A DNA stretch of 64,000 bases. It comes from Ipomoea triloba (Eukaryota; Streptophyta; Magnoliopsida; Solanales; Convolvulaceae). The notes under the pieces were generated by a model that saw only the letters and a program-made list of their open reading frames with translations, was not told where the DNA came from and made no database searches. Positions 56,643 to 64,000 of the stretch are shown here, piece after piece (positions within the stretch are counted from its first letter, which is position 1; every line of letters begins with the position of its first letter). Location: contig NC_044923.1 in the NCBI RefSeq assembly GCF_003576645.1, positions 15,366,422 to 15,430,421 on the forward strand, written 5' to 3'. The position numbers and the translations under genes are program-made.

Positions 56643-59600
56643 CTATACCAACATCTCATCCACTGCCTGGTTAGTGGTGGCATCTTTGGTATATCGTGGT
56701 ATGGTCGGCGGTAACCTGCCATATAATGCTTGGAAAGGAGTCATTTTAATTCCACTATGGTGACTTGTGTTCAAGCAGAATTCTGCCCAACAGAGGTACG
56801 ATGCCCATTGTGCCGGTTTGCTATGCGTAAACACCCTCAAATATTGTTCTATAGTGCGATTCATGACCTCCGTTTGTCCATCTGTTTGAGGATGATATGC
56901 AGTGCTACGACGCAAAGTTGTGCCGCTAAGTGTGAACAAGGTATCCCAAAACTTGCTCAAGAATATCGGGTCACGATCAGAAAGTATGGATTCTAGAAAC
57001 CCATGGTGCTTTACCACAATATTAGCGAACAAGTCCGCTGCCTTTGCTGCCGTAAAATGCGATGGAAGGGCTCCAATATGAGTGTACTTGCTTAACCTGT
57101 CCACCACTACCATAAGAACATATTTACCTTGAGATATAGGTAACCCAATTATAAAGTCCATTGAAACCTCTGCCCAAACTTGTGCTGGGATCGGCAATGG
57201 TTGAAGTAAACCAACTGGTGCTTGGGTGCAATATTTAGTCTGTTGGCATGGAAGACAAGCTGCTATGAATTTAATGACATCACGTCGCATAGTTGGCCAA
57301 TAAAATGTTGACGATAGTCGCAGGAGCGTCCTAGTGACTCCAGAATGACCAGCCATCGGAGTAGCATGAAACTCGTGCAACAATCTTGATTTGAGTGTCG
57401 AGTGTTCACCCACATAGTATCGATTCTGAAACAACATCACACCATTTTGGATGGAATAATCTGCAGGTAATGTACCCCCTTCAAAACGACAATGAAAATC
57501 CCGGAGGTCGGGCAAAGTGACATTATCATGTCGTAATTGATCCAAGAAGTCAGGAATTGGCTGACTTACGAGGTGGAAATAAGGTACTGTGTGAGTTTCC
57601 TGCCCAGTCTCCCCTTGTACTCGAGAGAGTGCATCAGCCACCTTATTTGAGCTTCCTGGTTTGTAATGGATTTGAAATTGGTAACCCAACAATTTGCGGA
57701 CATAAAATTGTTGGTCAGGGGTCTGTACCACTTGCTGAAGCAGTTCTTTTAGACTTTTGTGGTCAGACCTTATTATGAAGAAACGACCAAGGAGGTATTG
57801 GCGCCACTTTTGAACTGCTTCGACAATAGCATGAAGCTCTCGTTTATAGGTGGATGCTCCTTGTAATCGTGGCCCGAGCTTCTTGCTGAAAAAAGCGATG
57901 GGATGCTCTTCTTGCATAAGAACAGCGCCGATGCCCAGATTAGATGCGTCAGTTTCCACTACAAATGGCAAGGTGAAGTCTGGTAACCTCAAGACAGGCG
58001 TTGTCGTCATTGCCAATTTTAAGTCCTCAAATGATTTATCTGTTGCTGTTGTCCAATTGAACTTGTCGTTTCTTAGTAAATCTGTAAGTGGTGCTGCAAT
58101 ATGGGCATAACTCCGAACAAATCGCCTATAATAACCAGTTAAACCCAAAAATCCTCGAAGTTGTTTCACGGTTGTGGGTTTCGGCCAACTAACCATAGCT
58201 GCGATTTTAGTTGGATCTTGACGGACCTGTCCCTTTTCAATGATATGGCCTAGATATTCGACTGACTCCTGACAAAAATGACATTTACTAAGCTTGATGT
58301 AGAAGTGATTGTCTCCCAAGGTTTGCAGTACATGAAGTAAGTGACACACATGTTCAGTCAAATTGGCACTGTAAATCAGAATATCATCAAAGAAAATGAT
58401 GACAAAGCAACGCAAGAAAGGGGAGAATATTCTGTTCATTGTCGCTTGAAAAGTTGATGGAGCATTCGTCAACCCGAAGGGCATGACTAAGAATTCATAG
58501 TGGCCTTCGTGCGTGCGAAAAGTAGTTTTGTAAGCATCGGCGGCATGGACCCGAATCTGATGATAACCTGCTCGGAGGTCAAGTTTAGAGAATACCCGTG
58601 CTTTTCCCAGTTCATCGAATAGTTCATCAGCAGTTGGTATAGGAAAATTATCGCGAACTGTGACTGCATTTAAAGCCCTATAATCCACACAAAATCGATA
58701 AGTTCCATCTTTCTTTTTGACAAGTAGAACTGGTGAAGAAAATGGGCTCTGACTGTGTTGTATAATGCCTTGTTCCAACATCTCCTTAACTTGTTTCTCA
58801 ATTTCTCCCTTTTGAAAATAGGGATAACGATATGGTCGTACATTGACTGGTTTCGTGCCTAGTAAGATACTAATGCGGTGATTAAGGAACCGCTGGGGCG
58901 GTAGCCCTTTAGGAACTTGAAACAGATGCTCATAGGAACGCAGGAGCTGTAAAATTTCTGGATTTAAGTGATCAGGAAATTTGATGGGTTCCTCATCTGG
59001 AGTTGTGGCGTCCTGTGTAGGTAACATGTAAAGCTCATATAGTTCAACCGCGTCGTCCGTATCCATCAGTGCCTGCAGTTGTGTAAAAGATACCTGTCGA
59101 GGGGATAAGGATTGAATCCCAGTTAACGTCACATCGCGACCGTGCCATTTGAATTCCATTGTTAAGTTGGCATAATCATGCGCCACCTTACCGAGTTGTT
59201 GTAACCATTGTACGCCAAGCACTACCTCGGGGCCATGAATCGGCAAGACATACAAATCAACCGAGAATTCTGACCCTTGCATAACTAACATGGTATTTTT
59301 ACAACAGTAATTGCATGCCAATGAGTCACCATTACCGACATACACCCGAAAAGGTGACACTGATGTTGTAGCCAAATTCAGTTTTTCTGCCATATTGGGT
59401 TGAATGAAATTGTGGGTGCTACCTCCATCGATGAGGATTTGGACCTGTGTCTCACCCACTACTCCCCATAACCGCAAGGAACGCGGGTTGCCCGGGCCTG
59501 CCATGGAATTTAAGCTCGAAATATCCCCCAAGAGAGCTAAATCATCAGGAGGGGTTGCATCCTCAGCATTCACTGTGGCGACATCCCCTAAATCGTCATT

Positions 59601-59966
59601 GTCGTGTGTGCCCAAGAGTAACAAGAATTTACTTTGGCAATGATGATTGGCAGTATACCGTTGGTCACAATTATAACATAGTCCTTTTGCTCGCTTCTCC
59701 CGAATTTCTTGCGGTGTCAGTCGCCGAATAGGTAGTGAAGCAGAGACCTCCCTAGGTTGGTTCAAGGTCGCCGCAGGAGGTAAGGTCAACGACCGTTGCG
59801 GTGGTCCTGGGGCGGGAGATGCGGCAACGGATGAGGGTGTCACCGATTGATTGGGCGTAGGTCCCTTTGCTTGCCAACGGGAAGAAAAACGTCGATCTCG
59901 TGAAAGCTCGACCTGAAGATCTTCATAATGGGATTCGAGGTCCCTTGCTAAGGAAAAAGTTGTCAT
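56643..59966 (-). CDS. Chromovirus gag end and pol (1107 codons open)
   Basis: One open frame with, in order: zinc knuckle CYNCDQRYTANHHC (about residue 95), protease LIDGGSTHNFI (about 180), RT with FCVDYRALNAVTVRDNFPIP and the catalytic FFDDILIYS (about 430-550), RNase H FVVETDASNLGIGAVLMQEE and YKPGSSNKVADALSRV (about 690-810), integrase HHCC (HATPMAGHSG ... CLPCQQTK) and DDE core SMDFIIGLP / ILSDRDPIFLS / HPQTDGQTEVMNRTIEQYLR (about 980-1070). It carries out protein processing, reverse transcription and integration. An upstream TAG separates it from gag and a downstream TAG from the chromodomain, so a full polyprotein is not expected unless stops are read through. Confidence 0.92.
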   Translation of the reverse strand: MTTFSLARDLESHYEDLQVELSRDRRFSSRWQAKGPTPNQSVTPSSVAASPAPGPPQRSLTLPPAATLNQPREVSASLPIRRLTPQEIREKRAKGLCYNCDQRYTANHHCQSKFLLLLGTHDNDDLGDVATVNAEDATPPDDLALLGDISSLNSMAGPGNPRSLRLWGVVGETQVQILIDGGSTHNFIQPNMAEKLNLATTSVSPFRVYVGNGDSLACNYCCKNTMLVMQGSEFSVDLYVLPIHGPEVVLGVQWLQQLGKVAHDYANLTMEFKWHGRDVTLTGIQSLSPRQVSFTQLQALMDTDDAVELYELYMLPTQDATTPDEEPIKFPDHLNPEILQLLRSYEHLFQVPKGLPPQRFLNHRISILLGTKPVNVRPYRYPYFQKGEIEKQVKEMLEQGIIQHSQSPFSSPVLLVKKKDGTYRFCVDYRALNAVTVRDNFPIPTADELFDELGKARVFSKLDLRAGYHQIRVHAADAYKTTFRTHEGHYEFLVMPFGLTNAPSTFQATMNRIFSPFLRCFVIIFFDDILIYSANLTEHVCHLLHVLQTLGDNHFYIKLSKCHFCQESVEYLGHIIEKGQVRQDPTKIAAMVSWPKPTTVKQLRGFLGLTGYYRRFVRSYAHIAAPLTDLLRNDKFNWTTATDKSFEDLKLAMTTTPVLRLPDFTLPFVVETDASNLGIGAVLMQEEHPIAFFSKKLGPRLQGASTYKRELHAIVEAVQKWRQYLLGRFFIIRSDHKSLKELLQQVVQTPDQQFYVRKLLGYQFQIHYKPGSSNKVADALSRVQGETGQETHTVPYFHLVSQPIPDFLDQLRHDNVTLPDLRDFHCRFEGGTLPADYSIQNGVMLFQNRYYVGEHSTLKSRLLHEFHATPMAGHSGVTRTLLRLSSTFYWPTMRRDVIKFIAACLPCQQTKYCTQAPVGLLQPLPIPAQVWAEVSMDFIIGLPISQGKYVLMVVVDRLSKYTHIGALPSHFTAAKAADLFANIVVKHHGFLESILSDRDPIFLSKFWDTLFTLSGTTLRRSTAYHPQTDGQTEVMNRTIEQYLRVFTHSKPAQWASYLCWAEFCLNTSHHSGIKMTPFQALYGRLPPTIPRYTKDATTNQAVDEMLV

Positions 59967-60713
59967 TAAAGAGGCAGGACGTGCACGCTAAACCTCTCGT
60001 CGGATATGCGATTTCAGCCTAGCAACAAACATAGAAATCAAAATAGATTCCGATATGCCAGAAACTCTGTTCATGAGACTCTCGAATTCGGACTGGTATT
60101 TTGCCACTAATGTTAGCTGTACCAGTTTAGATAGCTTGCCTTGGTAGTCTTCGAGTCCAGATGCTCCAAAGCGTAGTTCAACTTGCCGTAAAAACTCTGT
60201 CTATGTGGTGAACAGGTTATTACGTTTCATCCATTGATACCATTCTGACGCCTTTCCTTCCATGGTGAATGCAGATATACGCACGCGCTGAGCATCGGGA
60301 ATCTCATGGTAATCAAAGAACTCCGTGGCACGAAATATCCAACCACATGGGTCATTGCCGTCAAATTTCGGCAACTCAAGTCTTATGGTGAAGGGACGGT
60401 GATTGCTAGCTTGCAAGTCTGGCGTCGTTACGGTTGACCGTGGGGGGTTGGGAATTGGACCGAGAAGACCGGGCATAGGGGGTTGTGGCCGAACTGTCGC
60501 CAACCCAGACACCATGCGTTCCAACCGCTCCATGGTGCTAACAATATGCTGCATGGCACTATCTGTACGTTGTTGATATTGCAAGTTGGTGAATGCTGCT
60601 CTATCTATTTGGTCTTGGATCTCAGTAAAGGAAGGAGGGACTGGAGAACCCTCCGGTGACGCCGGTCGGGAGGAAGTAGTCATGGTGATCTGAGTTCGGA
60701 AGAGTGAAAGCAC
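59967..60713 (-). pseudogene. Chromovirus gag N-terminal and middle part
   Basis: The likely start is MTTSSRPASPEG at 60683, only about 35 bp from the 5' LTR, an unusually short leader. The frame includes FTIRLELPKFDGNDPCGWIF (about residue 100-120), the retrotransposon gag core, and KASEWYQWMKRNN. It stops at a TAG at 60198-60200, resumes in the same frame (TEFLRQVELRFGASGLEDYQ), and meets another TAG near 59990 before the long pol frame. Confidence 0.85.
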
Positions 60714-60717
60714 GAAT

Positions 60718-61132
60718 TGATACGAATAGTGCCAGGCACACTCTCAATAAGAGTGCAAACTACAGAAACAAAGAGAGCTTAAGGTAGAGAAAACAAGAAG
60801 CAAGGAAGGAAAAGAAGGGAGAAGTAGAACAGAAAGAAATATTGTATTCTCCAGAACTCTCTTTTGCTGTAAACTATGAACGAAATATATAGTACTACTA
60901 TCACTACTTTTTAGGAAACAAAGAAAACTTAGGTAACTACTAACCATAATTCTAAGGCAAGTAATTTCTATAATTCTAATGTAAATAATCTTTAAGCCAT
61001 CCTGGAGGTTTCTTTATCCTTGTTGGCCTGTTCTCTCTTCTGACTATGCCATCTTCAACATTAGGATCTTGACTATCACTTTCCTGTCCTTTATTCATTG
61101 TATGTGGCCTCTGGTCTTGTATTGGCATAACA
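60718..61132 (-). repeat. 5' LTR of the chromovirus
   Basis: 415 bp, TG...CA, two differences from the partner. The inside flank reads ATTCGTGCTTTCA on the minus strand, a poor match to a standard TGG primer site but similar to the TTTGGTGCTTTCATT after the TRIM repeat at 39122. Confidence 0.92.
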
Positions 61133-61424
61133 GAAGATGATGGGTTGTATGGTCATATAGAGTGTATTTATACACAATGGATGAGATCAAGAAAGGTAAA
61201 AGCTTTCAAATTTTTAATTAATATAAAAAACGTTATAATCCCCAAAAAGGTATATCTTTGATTTCAGACAAAAATTTATAGGAATATTTCATATTTTTCC
61301 ATGTTTATCATTTTTTTATCAATGATTTTTATTAAAATAATTATGAGTTTGGTTTTACAAAAATGCCCTCCAGTTTTGAGGGAAAAACTCTTGCTAGGCA
61401 CTTCTGTTATTATATATATAGATA

Positions 61425-61980
61425 TAGATTTATTTCTTCGTCTGACTTCTTAGATCACGCCTTACGCTTCTTCGAAAATAAAGTATGACTTCTTTAGCTC
61501 TTTTTGTGGACCGTAGCTCTTATTAAAACCGTGACTCAACATCTAATACCTTGGCTCATCCAATAAATCCTTCTCTCAATTGATATTTATTTGCTTTCTC
61601 CAGGATTCGAACTGCTCATCTTCAAGTATTCCCTGACTTGTCTGATCATTAGCTCATATATTAAAAAAGTTAGCTTATTCTTTGATTTCATAGCTCAATT
61701 GAATTTTTTTGTCCTTGATGAGATTCGAACTCATCATCTTCCCTCATCTAATTCCTTAGCGTAACATTTGAGACCATAGGCTCAATTAAAAAACTATGGC
61801 TCATTTTTTGCTTGGAAACCAGGGCTCATTGGAATTTAATTGTCTTCTGTAGATTTCGAACTCATTGAATCTTTTTTATTTCCTGAGATATTCAAACTCA
61901 TCACCAAAAACTGTAGCTCATCCTTTACCTTAGCTCTTCCTTGAAAACCTTAGCTCATTAAAATTAATTTACTCTTTATA
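61425..61980. repeat. Degenerate ~130-bp repeat with TAGCTCAT and TTCGAACTCAT words
   Basis: GATTCGAACTGCTCATCTTC (61614), GATTCGAACTCATCATCTTC (61722), GATTTCGAACTCATTG (61853) and GGATTCAAACTCTTCATCC (62118) recur, each followed by TAGCTCAT/GGCTCAATT words. The complementary GAGTTCGAATC resembles a Pol III B box. Confidence 0.6.
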
Positions 61981-62107
61981 GCCAAAGACCTTGTGGTCAA
62001 ATGGCACCCAGTGTCTTGATTAATACTCTCACATGAATGATGAGAGTGGGTTCGAGCCTTAAACATTTAGTAAATTGTAATGAGTAGTACTCAAAAAAAA
62101 AAAAAAA
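61981..62107 (+). mobile_element. tRNA-derived SINE
   Basis: GCCAAAGACCTTGTGGTCAA then ATGGCACC contains the A box, GTGGGTTCGAGCC is the B box, and the 3' end is GTAGTACTC plus poly-A. Imperfect duplications (ACTCTTTATAG / ACTCTTTGTAG) flank it. Fragments of the family occur at 23863, 24926 and 25640. Confidence 0.85.
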
Positions 62108-62730
62108 TCACTCTTTGTAGGATTCAAACTCTTCATCCTTGAAAACCTTAGCTCATTGTTTTGACCCCCATTTCTCTTCCCTAATTTAAATCTGACTTTT
62201 GCTCCAACTTCTTCTCCAAATTAATTCTCAAAGAATTAATTTTATTTTTTTTTAATAATTAAAATTTTGCTTAGTTTCAATATTTACTCCCTTTTCTTCT
62301 CCAATTTTATCTTCTTCTTTGCTCAAATAACATCTTCTCTAATTTATGCTCCAACTTCTCCAAATTAATCCTCAAATAATTAATTTTATTCTTTTCTAGT
62401 AATTACAATTTTGCTCTAATTCCATCTTTACTCCTTTTAATTTTCTTCTCCAATTTTCTCTTATGCTTCCTTTGCTCAAATAACATTTCTCTAACTTATG
62501 CTTCAACTTAAATTCTTCCTAGAATTGACTTGTAAATTCATGCACCTAATCAACAATCCAAATCCTCAAAATATCAATTAACAGATAAATCTATTCATGA
62601 AAAATTCTAAACTTTTGAAATAGGTAAGTCAACAACAAAATAAACTTATTTTTTTATATAATAAAATAAGCTCATCCTTGTATATCCTCTTTCTTTTTTA
62701 TTCTTCTTTAATTTATATCTTTCCATGTAA
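62108..62730. other. Pyrimidine-rich AT DNA
   Basis: A loosely repeated CTCCAATTTTCTTCTTC / TTAATCCTCAAATAATTAAT unit of about 150 bp (62240-62500). No gene seen. Confidence 0.5.
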
Positions 62731-63420
62731 TCATACAATTAAGCATATTTTTCAACATCGCAAAGACAAATGTGAGTCATGTTTAACAGATGTGTGCATA
62801 TATATACAAATTTGTGTGCATTAATGAATGAGTTCACAATTTGAGCGCAAACAAACCAAAAAGAGTGCACACCTTTAAAATTCCGCACAATATGTAAGTG
62901 CACACACAATAACACACGCGTGTGCATATGAACCCAAAGACAAGAACAATAGACAATGACTTGACAGAAATGATGACATGCACACTAACAAATCAGCAAT
63001 GCACACTACAACCATCATATTTGGATTAAATGAGCGCATTGAAATAGAATCGCAAACACAATCCTAGAATGTACATAACACTACAATGCAATGCACATAT
63101 ACAACATATCTAAGCCCTCATATGCACACGAATCTATACTAGAAAGCACACGTATGGAATTGAAATCTTATCAAAAATACAATCCTACGAGAAAATATCA
63201 TACTACCAAAAATATACCTCCAACAATAATGCAAAACATCCACAAATAATAATATCAAGATTCTAAATGTACACAAAATTACTAATTCACCCCTCCATAA
63301 ATATATGTAAATAAATATCCAACAAATATTTAAAAAATTATGATCATACATAAACCTGAGACCAAAGGTAAAAAATAATCCTTAGTTCTAATGTGGGGAT
63401 GGGTTCACATATGATCCACA
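62731..63420. other. Repeat-like DNA with GTGCACAC words
   Basis: Many GTGTGCAT, GTGCACAC and TGCACAC words between 62780 and 63140, then plain AT-rich DNA. No terminal structure recognised. Confidence 0.45.
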
Positions 63421-63432
63421 GTCTATATATAT

Positions 63433-63845
63433 ATATATGTGTGTGTGTGGGAGAGTTCTTATGAGATCACCTATTTATGTGAGATTGTGAGATCAAATCT
63501 TGTGCATCAATCTAATAAATTTTAATGGTCTAGATTGATTGATGCACTCACTCCATTCGTACACACTTAATCACCGTTCGCACACACTCCAACTTGGAAT
63601 CTTATTTAATCCAGACCATTAAAATATTGTGAGATCAAATCTTGTGCATCAATCTAATAAATTTTAATAGTCTAGATTGATAGACACACCCACCCCGTCC
63701 GCACACCATTAATCACCATTCGCACATACTTCAACTTGGAATCTTAATCAATCTACACAATTAAAATTATTACATTGATGCACAAAATTTGATCTCACAA
63801 TCACACCTAAACAGGTGATCTTATATAATCCTATATATATATACA
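63433..63845. mobile_element. Foldback MITE with 142-bp internal tandem repeat
   Basis: GAGATCACCTATTTATGTGA at the left and AACAGGTGATCTTATATAAT at the right are inverted, and TGTGAGATCAAATCTTGTGC is repeated at 63486 and 63628 and inverted near 63780. The element lies between TA/TG microsatellites. Confidence 0.65.
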
Positions 63846-63950
63846 CACACAGAGACGAGTATGTATTATAGAAATTAAATTCGTAGGAAAGCTTTAAACG
63901 TCATTTAAATGAAAAATGAGTAAAATGAGTATATCATTTAAAAAAAAAAC

Positions 63951-63957
<7 letters not shown>

Positions 63958-64000
<43 letters not shown>
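63958..64000. repeat. Poly-A run at the window end
   Basis: More than 40 consecutive A residues close the window; continuation is unknown. Confidence 0.95.

Larger units (their letters stand above)
55683..61132 (-). mobile_element. Young Ty3/gypsy chromovirus (5.45 kb)
   Basis: Two 415-bp LTRs (55683-56097, 60718-61132) differ by only two substitutions that I can find, and the 5-bp duplication GAAGA is perfect (55678-55682, 61133-61137). Order on the minus strand: LTR, gag, protease, RT, RNase H, integrase, chromodomain, LTR. Short LTRs and compact size fit the Reina-like chromoviruses; clade is tentative. Three in-frame TAG codons interrupt the polyprotein. Confidence 0.95.
52973..61420 (-). 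mobile_element. Helitron-like compound region hosting a gypsy element
   Basis: The left end has, on the minus strand, hairpin CGTGC-ATC-GCACG, spacer GGTAAAACA and CTAG followed by T. The right end gives TCTATATATATAATAACAG on the minus strand near 61420. A second copy of the 5' terminal region lies inside at about 54055-54212 (shared AACGTTATAATCC ... AGGTATATCTTTGA ... GGCACTTCT). The 54213-55682 interval between the internal 5' region and the gypsy element is not Helitron-like. The region may be one Helitron with captured DNA or two overlapping ones. Confidence 0.5.

Noticed and set aside
63958..64000. Terminal poly-A as the tail of a retroelement
   Set aside because: The run reaches the window edge, and no LINE or SINE body precedes it; it could equally be a contig-end artefact.

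Overview
This window is plant nuclear DNA, almost certainly from a eudicot, and consists essentially of transposable elements with no convincing host housekeeping gene. The evidence is a very AT-rich intergenic background, long (TA)n tracts, GT-AG introns, FAR1-type and MuDR-type Mutator transposases, Ty1/copia and Ty3/gypsy elements with plant-type primer sites, a chromovirus, a TRIM, Helitron ends, tRNA-derived SINEs and many MITEs. I cannot name the species.

Layout. 1-483: unassigned flank with an LTR-like tail. 484-11740: an 11.26 kb Mutator-like element (MULE) with palindromic ~60-bp terminal inverted repeats. It carries a FAR1-type transposase on the minus strand and a Ulp1/C48-protease-like gene on the plus strand, converging on each other; its non-coding DNA is filled with a TGTGAAT motif, and a 927-base assembly gap lies in the protease gene. 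11877-14113: a related non-autonomous MULE split by a 1.56 kb solo LTR. 14.3-29.7 kb: a MITE/solo-LTR/SINE/Helitron landscape, where many insertions are proven by target-site duplications (TSDs), and a 973-bp exact duplication next to a single N that looks like an unmerged contig overlap. 30.6-32.2 kb: the 5' part of an L1-type LINE. 32.4-35.4 kb: remains of a GRF zinc-finger gene and, convergent to it, the 3' exons of a MuDR-type transposase, interrupted by a SINE and a hAT MITE. 35.4-42.1 kb: a decayed Athila/Tat-type gypsy element with a TRIM inserted in gag. 43606-51647: a decayed copia element with a solo LTR nested in its leader. 52973 to about 61420: a Helitron-like compound region holding a very young chromovirus (55683-61132). 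61.4-64 kb: a SINE, degenerate repeats and a foldback MITE.

How the parts relate. The protein-coding sequence belongs to mobile elements or to cargo they carry. The best preserved coding units are the FAR1-type transposase (four consistent exons, no internal stop seen) and the chromovirus pol (one 1107-codon frame). The most unusual signal is a set of six separate tandem duplications of exactly 42 bp: five lie in one exon of the Ulp1-like gene and one in an unrelated solo LTR 47 kb away.
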